Part shown: piece by piece, positions 35,785 to 45,202 of the stretch
Position numbering within the stretch: the first letter of the stretch is position 1
Layout: each line of letters starts with the position of its first letter
NCBI GenBank assembly: GCA_024401335.1
Contig: JAKSLH010000010.1
Coordinates: 27,000 to 90,999, forward strand
DNA: 64,000 nt
Direction of reading: 5' to 3'
From: Bacteroidales bacterium
GTDB taxonomy: Bacteria; Bacteroidota; Bacteroidia; Bacteroidales; Marinilabiliaceae
Program-made: the position numbers and the translations under genes
Notes under the pieces: generated by a model
What the model saw: the letters and a program-made list of their open reading frames with translations, nothing else
What the model was told of the DNA's origin: nothing
Database searches by the model: none

Positions 35785-37806
35785 TTAGAAAAGCTTCATA
35801 ACCTGATCGTAAACATTCTGAGCTGTATAGCCGAGCTTCTCGTCAAGTACCTTGTAAGGAGCAGAGAAACCGAATGTCTCAAGACCCCAAACTGTTGACT
35901 TAGGATCAGCACCGATAAGGAAGCCCTGGAGGTTAACTGGAAGACCTGCTGTCATACCAAATACCTTTGCACCTGCAGGAACTACGCTCTGCTGATATTC
36001 AGCGCTCTGAGTACGGAAGAGGCCTTCAGATGGAACGCTAACGATACGAACCTTCTTGCCAGCCTTACGGAGCAATTCAGCACCAGAAACGAGTGTAGAA
36101 ACTTCAGAACCAGTAGCTACACAAACAACGTCTGGATTAGCATCTGAACCAGCAACAACATAAGCACCCTTGCGAGCGAGTTCATAGTCGTTACCCTCTG
36201 GAAGGTTGTTGATATTCTGACGAGAAAGGATGAGTGCTGTAGGACTCTCCATGTTCTCCATAGCCATAGCCCAAGCCACTGTAGTCTCCTTAGCATCAGC
36301 TGGACGAAGTACGAGGCATGAGTTCTTGCCGTCATGACGCTTCAACTTCTCCATCAAACGGATCTGTGCCTCGTGCTCTACAGGCTCGTGAGTAGGTCCA
36401 TCCTCACCTACGCGGAATGCGTCGTGTGTCCAGATGAACTTAACTGGGAGCTGCATGAGAGCTGCCATACGAACAACAGGAAGCATATACTGGCTGAATA
36501 CGAAGAATGTACCACATGCTGGAATAACACCACCATGAAGTGCCATACCTACGCAGCAGCATGCCATAGTGAACTCAGCAACACCTGCCTGGAAGAATGC
36601 GCCAGAGAAGTCATTTGCTGTAAGAGCCTTAGTCTTCTTCAAGAAGCCATCAGTCTTATCAGAGTTAGAAAGGTCGGCAGAAGCACAGATCATGTTAGGA
36701 ACCTGCTCAGCGAGAACACTGAGACAAGCAGCTGATGCGTTACGTGTAGCATCGTTATCCTTCTGTGCACACTTGCTCCAGTCGATCTTTGGAGCCTTAC
36801 CACTGAACCAATCGTTCTGAGCAGCAGCCTTTTCAGGATTAGCCTTAGCCCAAGCAGCTTCCTCAGCATAACGCTCTGCTACGATCTTCTTTAGTTCCTC
36901 AGCACGCTTTGCATAGAGTTCCTTAACCTCTGGGAAGATCTGGAATGGATTCTCAGGATCACCGCCGAGGTTCTTAATTGTATTCTTGTATGCGTCGCCA
37001 CCAAGTGGAGCACCGTGAGTCTTGCAGTTACGCTCGTAAGAAGAACCATCTTCCTTGAGAGCACCCTTACCCATGATACACTTACCGATGATGAGTGTTG
37101 GCTTGCCCTTTACGGCCTTTGCCTTATTGATAGCAGAACGGATCTGATCGGCATCATTACCGTTGATCTCGATAACTTCCCAGTTCTGAGCGCGGTACTT
37201 AGCTGCTGTATCCTCGTTCATAACCTCCTTAGTCTCTGTAGAGAGCTGGATGTCGTTGCAGTCGTAGAACATGATAAGGTTATCCAAGCCAAGGTTACCT
37301 GCGATACGTGCAGCACCCTGAGAAACCTCCTCCTGAATACCACCGTCAGAGATATATGCATAGATAGTCTCCTTTGCGAATGTAGGGTTGCCAGTGTGAG
37401 CTGCGAGGAACTTAGCTGCAATAGCTGCACCGATAGCGTATGCATGACCCTGTCCGAGAGGACCAGATGTATTCTCAATACCACGAGCTACCTCATACTC
37501 TGGGTGACCAGTTGTTGGAGAACCCCACTGACGAAGCTGAGCACACTCATCGAGAGTAAACTTGCCAGCAAGAGCAAGCTGTGCATAGAGCATAGGTGCC
37601 ATGTGACCTGGATCGAGGAAGAAACGGTCGCGACCAACCCATTCTGGTTTAGCTGGGTCATACTGAAGATATTCTGAATAGAGAACATTGATGAAGTCTG
37701 CACCACCCATAGCGCCACCTGGGTGACCGCTCTTTGCCTTCTCTACCATAGAAGCTGCAAGAATACGAATGTTATCTGCAGCCAACTGTGTTGCGTTTTT
37801 AGCCAT
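35785..37806 (-). CDS. tkt: transketolase
   Basis: The 673-aa thiamine-diphosphate enzyme moves two-carbon ketol units in the pentose phosphate pathway. Conserved segments include SGHPGGAMGGAD near the start, GPLGQGHAYAIGAA, the thiamine-diphosphate site SDGGIQEEVSQG, and the pyrimidine-domain VGEDGPTHEPVEH. Length is typical. It follows rpiB by 37 bases, so the two work in the same pathway and likely share a transcript. Confidence 0.97.
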   Translation of the reverse strand: MAKNATQLAADNIRILAASMVEKAKSGHPGGAMGGADFINVLYSEYLQYDPAKPEWVGRDRFFLDPGHMAPMLYAQLALAGKFTLDECAQLRQWGSPTTGHPEYEVARGIENTSGPLGQGHAYAIGAAIAAKFLAAHTGNPTFAKETIYAYISDGGIQEEVSQGAARIAGNLGLDNLIMFYDCNDIQLSTETKEVMNEDTAAKYRAQNWEVIEINGNDADQIRSAINKAKAVKGKPTLIIGKCIMGKGALKEDGSSYERNCKTHGAPLGGDAYKNTIKNLGGDPENPFQIFPEVKELYAKRAEELKKIVAERYAEEAAWAKANPEKAAAQNDWFSGKAPKIDWSKCAQKDNDATRNASAACLSVLAEQVPNMICASADLSNSDKTDGFLKKTKALTANDFSGAFFQAGVAEFTMACCCVGMALHGGVIPACGTFFVFSQYMLPVVRMAALMQLPVKFIWTHDAFRVGEDGPTHEPVEHEAQIRLMEKLKRHDGKNSCLVLRPADAKETTVAWAMAMENMESPTALILSRQNINNLPEGNDYELARKGAYVVAGSDANPDVVCVATGSEVSTLVSGAELLRKAGKKVRIVSVPSEGLFRTQSAEYQQSVVPAGAKVFGMTAGLPVNLQGFLIGADPKSTVWGLETFGFSAPYKVLDEKLGYTAQNVYDQVMKLF

Positions 37807-37843
37807 GTTTGCTTAGTATTATTAAGTTATTTGTTTTCCAAAA

Positions 37844-38284
37844 TTAGAACTGCATCATCTTTTCGACTCTGCGCTGATGACGACCACCTTCAAAAGCTGT
37901 TGCAAGGAACACCTGCGACAGTGTCCAGCACAACTCCTCTTCCAAGAATCTTGCAGGCATAACACAGATGTTGGCATCATTATGCTGACGTGCAAGACGT
38001 GTAATCTCTTCATTCCAGCAATATGCAGAACGCACACCATTGTGCTTGTTCAATGTCATATTGATTCCGTTGCCACTGCCACAGAATGCTATAGCTCTAA
38101 CAAGTTCGCCCTTGCTGATAGCAGAAGCTAGCGGATGAGCATAGTCAGCATAATCGCAACTGTCCTCTGAGTGTGTTCCAAAATCTACAATCTCATACCC
38201 CGCATCCTGAAGGCGCTTCTTGATAGCCTCCTTCATTACGAATCCAGCATGATCGCTGGCCATTCCGATAACTTTGTTTTCCAT
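37844..38284 (-). CDS. rpiB: ribose-5-phosphate isomerase B
   Basis: The 146-aa enzyme interconverts ribose 5-phosphate and ribulose 5-phosphate. The signature ASDHAGFVMK opens the protein, and the catalytic-Cys segment CGSGNGINM is present with HNDANICVMPARF later. Length matches. It precedes transketolase. Confidence 0.96.
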   Translation of the reverse strand: MENKVIGMASDHAGFVMKEAIKKRLQDAGYEIVDFGTHSEDSCDYADYAHPLASAISKGELVRAIAFCGSGNGINMTLNKHNGVRSAYCWNEEITRLARQHNDANICVMPARFLEEELCWTLSQVFLATAFEGGRHQRRVEKMMQF

Positions 38285-38389
38285 TTCTACGAAAAATACA
38301 GTTTTTGACTTTTTCAGAAATATACTTTATTGTTTTCGACCACTAAATTAGCTTTATTTTTCCATATTTAGGTGGATTTTTATATATAA

Positions 38390-38440
38390 AAAGGTGCAAA
38401 TTAACCCATATCGCATTTATATGGAATAATCTACACCTTT
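38390..38440 (-). terminator. nested imperfect palindrome, probable murA terminator
   Basis: AAAGGTG/CACCTTT form the outer arms and CCATAT/ATATGG the inner arms of a nested structure past the murA stop, followed on the minus strand by TTATATAT. The gaps between arms are large, so a regulatory site for rpiB is an alternative. Confidence 0.45.
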
Positions 38441-38503
38441 ATATCTCAACCACTTACAACATTATGTTATAATATGGCGATGTAACGTACACAAAAGTAT
38501 TGG

Positions 38504-39808
38504 CTACTGACGTGTGATACGCGCGCCAAGAGCATTAAGTCGCTGGTCAATATACTGATAGCCTCTGTCTATCTGCTCTATATTGTGAATTGTGCTCGTG
38601 CCCTTTGCCGACAAAGCCGCTATAAGCAAAGCCACGCCTGCTCGTATATCGGGCGATGTCATTGTCGTTCCTCTCAACTGAGCCATCCTGTCTAAGCCTA
38701 TGACTGTTGCACGGTGTGGGTCGCACAAAATGATCTGGGCTCCCATATCTATCAGCTTATCGACGAAGAACAGACGGCTCTCGAACATCTTCTGATGTAT
38801 AAGCACACTGCCCTTAGCCTGTGTAGCGACAACGAGGAATACGCTCAACAAGTCAGGTGTCAGTCCTGGCCATGGTGCATCGGCTATCGTCATAATGGAA
38901 CCGTCGATGAACGAATCGATCTTGTAGTGCTGCTGCGATGGTATATGAATATCATCTCCGACCTTCTCCATCTGAATGCCCATTCTCTCAAACGCCAAAG
39001 GTATGATGCCGAGATGCTCTATACCCGCATCTTTGATTGTTATATCGCCAGCAGTCATCGCTGCCATGCCAATAAACGAACCCACTTCAATCATATCAGG
39101 CAATATGCGATGTCGGCAACCGCCAAGCTGCTCAACGCCTGTTATGTTCAGAAGGTTTGAACCTATACCCTCTATCTTCGCACCCATAGACACGAGCATA
39201 CGGCACAGCTGCTGCACGTAGGGCTCACACGCCGCATTATAGATCGTCGTCTTGCCAGGTGTCATAACGGCAGCCATCAAAGTGTTTGCCGTACCTGTAA
39301 CCGAGGCCTCGTCGAGCAACATATATGTGCCCTTCATATTCTCTGCTTCTACAGTGTAGAACACATCGTCGGAATCGAAGTTGAACTTAGCGCCCAACTT
39401 CTGGAAACCATAGAAATGAGTGTCGAGTCTTCGACGTCCTATCTTGTCACCACCCGGCTTTGGGAAATAGGCCTTGCCAAACCTGCCCAAGAGCGGACCC
39501 ATGATCATTATCGAACCTCTAAGCGAAGATGCTCTACGCTTGAAGTCGTCAGTCTGCATATATGTCAGATCGACTCTGTCGGCCTTGAACTTACATGTGT
39601 GACGGTCAACGCGGTCAACACTCACACCCATGTGGGCCAAAAGGTCTATAAGGTTGTTTACATCCAAGATATCTGGTATGTTCTCTACCACCACCTCCTC
39701 AGAAGTCATCAATGTGGCGCAGAGAATCTGCAAAGCCTCATTCTTGGCTCCCTGTGGCGTGATATCACCCTTAAGTGGCTGTCCGCCGTCAATGATGAAT
39801 GTGCTCAT
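38504..39808 (-). CDS. murA: UDP-GlcNAc enolpyruvyl transferase MurA with Asp in place of catalytic Cys
   Basis: The 434-aa enzyme makes the first committed step of peptidoglycan synthesis. Landmarks: GAKNEALQIL (20-29), LRGSIMIMGPLLGRFG (96-111), PKPGGDKIGRRRLD (116-129) and the C-terminal SAKGTSTIHNIEQIDRGYQYID. In the loop that in Escherichia coli reads PGGCAIG, Cys115 is replaced here by Asp121 (codon at 39446-39448). Such C-to-D enzymes in Mycobacterium, Chlamydia and Borrelia are active but insensitive to fosfomycin. It precedes a DUF4290 gene in reverse order of transcription (DUF4290 first). Confidence 0.95.
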   Translation of the reverse strand: MSTFIIDGGQPLKGDITPQGAKNEALQILCATLMTSEEVVVENIPDILDVNNLIDLLAHMGVSVDRVDRHTCKFKADRVDLTYMQTDDFKRRASSLRGSIMIMGPLLGRFGKAYFPKPGGDKIGRRRLDTHFYGFQKLGAKFNFDSDDVFYTVEAENMKGTYMLLDEASVTGTANTLMAAVMTPGKTTIYNAACEPYVQQLCRMLVSMGAKIEGIGSNLLNITGVEQLGGCRHRILPDMIEVGSFIGMAAMTAGDITIKDAGIEHLGIIPLAFERMGIQMEKVGDDIHIPSQQHYKIDSFIDGSIMTIADAPWPGLTPDLLSVFLVVATQAKGSVLIHQKMFESRLFFVDKLIDMGAQIILCDPHRATVIGLDRMAQLRGTTMTSPDIRAGVALLIAALSAKGTSTIHNIEQIDRGYQYIDQRLNALGARITRQ

Positions 39809-39824
39809 GCTAATAGGATTTTAG

Positions 39825-40517
39825 TTAATAGCTTCCTCGGCGATTGTTGTTACGACGGTTGTTCTTGTTGTTCTGCTTTCCGTTCTGCTTGTTGTTCTTC
39901 CTACCGTTGTTACGCTTGTAGTTACGGTTAGGCTGAGCATGCATAAGGTTGTCGCGATGATATGCCGCTGTCTTGATGCCGTCCCCTTCATTGATCTCAA
40001 GTCGTCCGCCGCTAAGCATGCGGATATCGTTGAAGAGTCGCTCATCAGTAGCAAAATCCTTATTCCATGCGAGGAGCGAATTTTTCATATAGTTGGCTAT
40101 CGCCTCAACCAACTTACGCTTATATACAGGATCTTCAGCCTCAACAGCCTTCTCTATCATATCTTCTATGATATGGCCGTAATGCTTAAGTCTGATTCTG
40201 TGATTGTCATAAGGTACAACATCGGGATGCCTCTCAAGTCGCTCCCTTTCTGGCATCGGGTATGGAGAATCGACATCGAGCTTAAACTCCGATATTATTG
40301 CCAGATGATCCCATATCTTATGCTTATAGTCCGCAACATCTTTCTGCTGCGGGAACATGTTTGACATGATATTCACTATCGTCTTGGCGCATCTGGTTCT
40401 CTCGCTGCGGTCCTCTATTGTCAGAGCATAGCGCACCATATCCTGTATAGTGCGGCCATACTCTGGCATTATCAATTTCTCACGTGTGGAGTTGTAGTCC
40501 AAATTGTTATTCATCAA
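39825..40517 (-). CDS. DUF4290 family protein
   Basis: The 230-aa protein has an N-terminal helical domain starting LDYNSTREKLIMPEYGR, the typical DUF4290 opening, and a C-terminal tail of about 35 residues made of Asn, Lys and Arg. The tail is low complexity and strongly basic, suggesting RNA or membrane contact, though this is inference. It is 16 bases upstream of murA and thus in the same transcript; this pairing is found widely in Bacteroidetes. The function is not known. Confidence 0.85.
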   Translation of the reverse strand: MMNNNLDYNSTREKLIMPEYGRTIQDMVRYALTIEDRSERTRCAKTIVNIMSNMFPQQKDVADYKHKIWDHLAIISEFKLDVDSPYPMPERERLERHPDVVPYDNHRIRLKHYGHIIEDMIEKAVEAEDPVYKRKLVEAIANYMKNSLLAWNKDFATDERLFNDIRMLSGGRLEINEGDGIKTAAYHRDNLMHAQPNRNYKRNNGRKNNKQNGKQNNKNNRRNNNRRGSY

Positions 40518-40555
40518 ATTGTGTCTGGTATATACGCTTTGTTCGTGGGCGTGAC

Positions 40556-41416
40556 CTATCCGAGATATGCCTTAAGCAACTTGCTTCTGGTGCCAAGACG
40601 CAACTTGCGAATGGCCTTCTCCTTGATCTGACGAACGCGCTCTCTTGTCAGACCAAAACGCTCACCTATCTCTTCAAGAGTAAGTTCCTGGCAACCGATG
40701 CCGAAGAAATACTTCAATATATCACTTTCACGTGGTGTCAATGTCGCCAATGTGCGCTCAACCTCCAAAGCGAGCGACTCATTGATGAGGCTCTTGTCTG
40801 CATTAGGAGAATCGTTGTTGACAAGCACATCAAGGAGATTGTTCTCCTCGCCTTCGGCAAATGGAGCATCAACAGATACATGACGACCCGAAACGCGCAA
40901 GGTATCAGCGATCTTGTCTGCTGGCAAATCGAGCTCCTCAGCAAGTTCTTCCGACGAAGGGCGGCGTTCGTGCTCCTGCTCAAACTTAGAGAAAGCCTTG
41001 TTTATCTTGTTGAGCGAACCCACCTGGTTGAGTGGCAGACGTACGATACGTGACTGCTCAGCAAGAGCCTGAAGGATAGACTGGCGGATCCACCATACAG
41101 CATAAGAGATGAACTTGAAACCTCGTGTCTCATCAAACTTCTCAGCTGCCTTGATAAGTCCAAGATTACCCTCATTGATAAGGTCTGGCAACGACAAGCC
41201 CTGATTCTGATATTGTTTAGCAACAGAGACAACAAAGCGCAAATTGGCTTTTGTCAATCTTTCTAGAGCCGCCTGGTCTCCCTGACGGATTCGCTGCGCA
41301 AGTTCTACTTCCTCTTCAACACTGACGAGCTCCTCATGACCTATTTCCTGAAGATACTTGTCAAGAGACGCACTCTCTCGGTTGGTGATAGACTTTGTAA
41401 TCTTTAACTGCCTCAT
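40556..41416 (-). CDS. rpoD: primary-type sigma factor, RpoD copy 1
   Basis: The 286-aa sigma factor has regions 1.2, 2, 3 and 4 but no region 1.1. Region 2 contains [29 protein letters not shown] (shortened here to its core YAVWWIRQ), and region 4 ends with [29 protein letters not shown]-type helix-turn-helix (core [13 protein letters not shown]). Bacteroidetes primary sigma factors of this size recognise TAnnTTTG. A closely related copy lies at 49.8 kb. It ends 38 bases before the DUF4290 gene. Confidence 0.94.
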   Translation of the reverse strand: MRQLKITKSITNRESASLDKYLQEIGHEELVSVEEEVELAQRIRQGDQAALERLTKANLRFVVSVAKQYQNQGLSLPDLINEGNLGLIKAAEKFDETRGFKFISYAVWWIRQSILQALAEQSRIVRLPLNQVGSLNKINKAFSKFEQEHERRPSSEELAEELDLPADKIADTLRVSGRHVSVDAPFAEGEENNLLDVLVNNDSPNADKSLINESLALEVERTLATLTPRESDILKYFFGIGCQELTLEEIGERFGLTRERVRQIKEKAIRKLRLGTRSKLLKAYLG

Positions 41417-41538
41417 GTTGTTTATATGTTTTTATGGCATTAGCCACCCCACTTCCGTAGGGCGGCTTTTGCCAAGTCGCGAATTTACAATTTTTTATTT
41501 AATATACAATATTCTCACACAAATTAACCCAGCGGGCT

Positions 41539-43044
41539 TCATTCTTCGAGATCTATTGCATAATAAGCTGTCTTACCGTTAGGATATATTCCCGAGAGGA
41601 ACAGGCCTTCGCTAGCTGTTGCAACAATCTGCTCAAAGTCCTTTGCCGATGACACTGGCATTCTGTTAGCCTTCACAATGATGAAGCCTTCCCTTACGCC
41701 ACTCTCCTTGAGCTTGCCTGCATCAAGCTTGGTAACCTTGATGCCGTTGCGGATTCGTAGTCGCTGCATATCTTTCTGATCTACCGCATCAAACGATGCA
41801 CCGAGCAACTTGTCGTTGTTAGCCAGGTTGACCACTCCTGTGGTTCCTCTGACGTTACGCAATGTCACTACAAAATGTTTCGACTCACCATCTCTTATAA
41901 CATCAAGTTTAACACTTTCACCTGGACGCTTGCAGCCTACCTTCTCCTGGAGTGCTGGCACAGTGTTCACCTCCTCACCATCTATCGACATGATGACATC
42001 GCCCTCTTCAAGACCGGCTTCCTTGGCTGCACCGCCATCGCTCACCGAGGCTACCAATACGCCCTTAGTGCTCTTAAGGTTATACTTTTTCTGTATTTCT
42101 GGTGTCACATTAGCGATCTGCACTCCAAGAAGGGCTCTCTGCACCTCACCGTACTGCTTGAGGTCCTGAACTACCTTCTGCGCAATGTTTGATGGCACAG
42201 CGAACGAATAGCCGCTATACGAACCTGTTGTCGAAGCGATAGCTGTATTGATGCCTATGAGTTCTCCGCGTGTGCTCACCAATGCTCCACCGCTGTTGCC
42301 AGGGTTGACAGCAGCATCGGTCTGTATGAACGACTCGATGCCCATATTCTGCGAGGCGCTCATGCCTATGCTACGGCTCTTGGCACTGATAATGCCGGCA
42401 GTGACGGTACTTGTGAGGTTAAATGGATTGCCTACGGCCAACACCCATTCACCAACCTTCATCGCGTCTGAATTGCCAAACGTGAGATAGCTCAATCCTG
42501 TAGCGTCGAGCTTAAGCAATGCGATATCTGTTGTCGGGTCAGTGCCCACGAGAGTCGCATCATAGGTTGTCCTATCGTTGAGCACCACCTCTATCTTGTC
42601 GGCGCTCTCTATCACATGGTTGTTGGTTACAATATATCCGTCCTCACTGATTATGACGCCCGAACCTGAACCCACAACGGCCATGTTGTCTTCATCAATG
42701 TTTGGAGTCTGCATTCTCTGCTGCTGACGTGGACCGAAGAAGAACTGCATCAGAGGATCGTCATAACCGTAATTATACGAGTGACTCCTCTGCTGTTTCT
42801 TGATCATCACGTGCACAACAGCATTCACACTCTGCTCTGCTGCTTCAGTGAAGTCAGTTGGTGCGTATGTGGCAGCAGCGAAATGTCCATAGCTAGGTCC
42901 CTGCTCAAAAGGTGCCACGACATTTGTCGACTGGTTCTGCGACGATGTGGTAGCCACATAACGAGAATAAAGATAAGCTCCGAAGGCTGTGCATCCCATA
43001 GATGCAACTACTGCCAATGCATATTTTCTAATTTCCATAATCAT
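41539..43044 (-). CDS. degQ: HtrA/DegQ-type periplasmic serine protease
   Basis: The 501-aa protein has an N-terminal membrane anchor or signal (about 5-28), a trypsin-like protease with the triad His143 (TNNHVIES), Asp173 (TTDIALLK) and Ser251 (NPGNSGGAL), and two PDZ domains (about 300-390 and 410-495). It degrades misfolded envelope proteins. An internal ATG at 43038 is equally possible as start. Upstream lies a sigma-54-like -24 element and a dispersed repeat. Confidence 0.94.
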   Translation of the reverse strand: MIMEIRKYALAVVASMGCTAFGAYLYSRYVATTSSQNQSTNVVAPFEQGPSYGHFAAATYAPTDFTEAAEQSVNAVVHVMIKKQQRSHSYNYGYDDPLMQFFFGPRQQQRMQTPNIDEDNMAVVGSGSGVIISEDGYIVTNNHVIESADKIEVVLNDRTTYDATLVGTDPTTDIALLKLDATGLSYLTFGNSDAMKVGEWVLAVGNPFNLTSTVTAGIISAKSRSIGMSASQNMGIESFIQTDAAVNPGNSGGALVSTRGELIGINTAIASTTGSYSGYSFAVPSNIAQKVVQDLKQYGEVQRALLGVQIANVTPEIQKKYNLKSTKGVLVASVSDGGAAKEAGLEEGDVIMSIDGEEVNTVPALQEKVGCKRPGESVKLDVIRDGESKHFVVTLRNVRGTTGVVNLANNDKLLGASFDAVDQKDMQRLRIRNGIKVTKLDAGKLKESGVREGFIIVKANRMPVSSAKDFEQIVATASEGLFLSGIYPNGKTAYYAIDLEE

Positions 43045-43081
43045 AATTCCGTTTAAGATTTACGATGCAAATATGCAAACG

Positions 43082-43097
43082 ACAAATTACGTGCCAA
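43082..43097 (-). promoter_or_regulatory. sigma-54-like element with imperfect -12 upstream of degQ
   Basis: On the minus strand TTGGCACG-TAAT-TTGT matches the -24 box fully, but the -12 box has GT instead of GC. It lies 38 bases before the degQ ATG. A CATATTTG (one mismatch to the -7 consensus) overlaps further downstream, so use of either is undecided. Confidence 0.3.
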
Positions 43098-43100
43098 AAC

Positions 43101-43136
43101 TTTTGCTACCAAATGCCGGATAATTGCAACAAACGG
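43101..43136 (+). repeat. dispersed intergenic repeat, copy 2
   Basis: TTTTGCTACCAAATGC followed after seven bases by TTGCAACAAACGG: one unit and the tail of the repeat seen at 30.5 kb, in the same orientation. Confidence 0.55.
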
Positions 43137-43179
43137 TATTAAAAGGGCACAAAACCGTATTTCAACGCTAAATCATACG

Positions 43180-43258
43180 TTTGTTGCAGAAAAATGCACT
43201 TTCGTAGCGGAAACCAGCACTTTCATAGCACTTTTTCGCACTTTCGTAGCAGGAAGCC
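43180..43258 (-). repeat. dispersed intergenic repeat, copy 3 (inverted)
   Basis: Read on the minus strand: CTGCTACGAAAGTGC, GTGCTATGAAAGTGC, CCGCTACGAAAGTGC, then TTTCTGCAACAAA. Three degenerate units plus tail face copy 2 across 43 bases. Confidence 0.65.
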
Positions 43259-43278
43259 CTCCTTAGGAAGACTTTATG

Positions 43279-43662
43279 TCATACTGACATTTTGACAACC
43301 TTTGTACCCGACCACTGGTCGGCAAGTCGATCTCCTGTGAGCAGGAAAAGATATACGTCGTATATGTTGACAAAAGGGATGAACGATATAACGTTTCTTA
43401 CCAGCACCTTGCGCCATGGGGCCTTAGAACCGTCATCGGCCATAACGACACGAAGGCCATACACCGACTTGCCGAGGCTTGAGCGATGTCCTACCGGTAT
43501 TGAATCTCGCAAAAGGAAATAGACCACCGACACAACGAAGCCAATCTTCGGCATTACCGTAATGGCAATGCACACCAACATATCGACCACAAACGAGATC
43601 TCTCGTTCCAGCCATTGTGGTGCTGCGGCATTGCGCATCATCTGTAGCACAGTCTCACGCAT
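43279..43662 (-). CDS. RDD-family membrane protein
   Basis: The 127-aa protein has three hydrophobic segments and the RDD hallmarks: an Arg-containing first helix (LEREISFVVDMLVCIAI), a middle segment SLGKSVYGLRVV and the ending GDRLADQWSGTKVV. RDD proteins are small polytopic membrane proteins of unclear function, some linked to transport. It follows der by 18 bases and overlaps nothing. Confidence 0.8.
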   Translation of the reverse strand: MRETVLQMMRNAAAPQWLEREISFVVDMLVCIAITVMPKIGFVVSVVYFLLRDSIPVGHRSSLGKSVYGLRVVMADDGSKAPWRKVLVRNVISFIPFVNIYDVYLFLLTGDRLADQWSGTKVVKMSV

Positions 43663-43680
43663 GGCAAAACGACTTTGCTA

Positions 43681-44988
43681 TTATTTCTTACGGAACACCA
43701 CGTTGATTGGCACTCCTGTGAAGTCCCAGTTCTCACGTATCTTCTTCTCAAGGAATCGCTTGTATGGATCCTTGATATACTGTGGAAGGTTGCAGAAGAA
43801 TGCAAATGTAGGTGTTGCACTAGGCAGCTGTGTGATATACTTGATCTTCACCATCTTACCCTTGTACATAGGTGGTGGGTAGTTCTCAATAGGTGGAAGG
43901 AGCACTTCGTTGAGCATAGAAGTTGGCACCTTGCGCTTCATGTTCTGATATACATGATTTGCCTCCTCTATAGCCTGGTGTATGCGCTGCTTATTTGGCA
44001 CACTGGTGAAGATGATAGGGAAATCAGAATATGTTGCAAGTTCCTTATGGATGAAGTTCTCCCAGAGCTTTGTTGTCTTCGAGTCCTTCTGGATAAGGTC
44101 CCACTTGTTGACAAGCACCACAATGCCCTTGTTGTTCTTCTCTATGAGGTTGAATATCTTCTTGTCCTGTGCCTCGAAGCCTCGTGTAGAGTCGATCATG
44201 AGGATGCAGACATCAGAGCTCTCTATTGAACGAATGGCACGCATTGTAGAATAAAACTCTACGTCGTCCTTCACGCGAGTCTTCTTGCGGAGTCCTGCCG
44301 TATCTACAAGGTAGAAGTCATAGCCGAACTTATTGTATCGTGTATATATCGAGTCGCGGGTAGTACCTGCAACGTCTGTCACAATGTTTCTCTCCTCGCC
44401 GAGCAATGCGTTGGTAAGCGACGACTTACCTGCGTTTGGTCGACCCACAATAGTAAACTTAGGAAGAGTATCGTCGATGTCGCTCTTCACGTCTTCTGGG
44501 AGAAGCTCAAGCACACGGTCGAGCAGGTCGCCTGTACCGCTACCGCTGACCGCCGACACAGGATATATGTCGTGAAGGCCAAACTTATGGAACTGTGCCA
44601 CATCGTAGAGGTCGTCACCATTATCTGCCTTGTTAGCGATAACAATAACCGGCTTCTTGCTACGGCGAAGCATATCTGCAACCACCTCATCGTAACCTGT
44701 CACACCAACCGATACGTCAACGACAAAAAGGATAACAGCAGCCTCTTCAACAGCGAGTACAACCTGCTTGCGTATCTCAGCCTCAAATGCGTCTTCATCG
44801 CTATCAGCATATCCGCCGGTGTCTATGATAGAGAACTCCTTTCCGTTCCAGTCCACCTTGCCATACTGACGGTCGCGTGTCACGCCCTCTGCCTCATCAA
44901 CAATAGCCTGACGAGTTTGTGTGAGTCGGTTGAATAGAGTAGACTTACCTACGTTTGGTCGTCCTACAATTGCTACAATATTTCCCAT
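43681..44988 (-). CDS. der: ribosome biogenesis GTPase Der
   Basis: The 435-aa protein has two tandem GTPase domains, with P-loops GRPNVGKST (near 8-16) and GRPNAGKSS (near 180), switch DTGGY and DTAGL, and NKADN and NKWDL recognition motifs, followed by a KH-like domain. It is needed for 50S subunit assembly. The -7 box TATCTTTG lies 44-51 bases upstream. Confidence 0.97.
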   Translation of the reverse strand: MGNIVAIVGRPNVGKSTLFNRLTQTRQAIVDEAEGVTRDRQYGKVDWNGKEFSIIDTGGYADSDEDAFEAEIRKQVVLAVEEAAVILFVVDVSVGVTGYDEVVADMLRRSKKPVIVIANKADNGDDLYDVAQFHKFGLHDIYPVSAVSGSGTGDLLDRVLELLPEDVKSDIDDTLPKFTIVGRPNAGKSSLTNALLGEERNIVTDVAGTTRDSIYTRYNKFGYDFYLVDTAGLRKKTRVKDDVEFYSTMRAIRSIESSDVCILMIDSTRGFEAQDKKIFNLIEKNNKGIVVLVNKWDLIQKDSKTTKLWENFIHKELATYSDFPIIFTSVPNKQRIHQAIEEANHVYQNMKRKVPTSMLNEVLLPPIENYPPPMYKGKMVKIKYITQLPSATPTFAFFCNLPQYIKDPYKRFLEKKIRENWDFTGVPINVVFRKK

Positions 44989-45031
44989 GTCGTAATGATT
45001 TAAATCTATTTGCTTTACAGTTTTTCGGCTA

Positions 45032-45039
45032 CAAAGATA
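45032..45039 (-). promoter_or_regulatory. -7 box (TATCTTTG) for der
   Basis: TATCTTTG on the minus strand matches TAnnTTTG, 44 bases before the der ATG. Confidence 0.6.
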
Positions 45040-45173
45040 GATAGATTTTTCTCATTAGATACCAAGTATGTGATATTTCACAATTTATGACATTATTTGG
45101 CATCTTATACTTTTTCATACACTTCAACCAACCTTTTGTAATTTCGGACTATAACAACGACTGTTTTTATTTG

Positions 45174-45181
45174 TAACTTTG
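45174..45181 (+). promoter_or_regulatory. -7 box (TAACTTTG) for the SpoIIE-type phosphatase gene
   Basis: TAACTTTG matches TAnnTTTG and ends 21 bases before the chosen ATG at 45203, supporting that start over upstream alternatives. Confidence 0.65.
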
Positions 45182-45202
45182 CCGCGCAAAACTAAATTCT
45201 TT

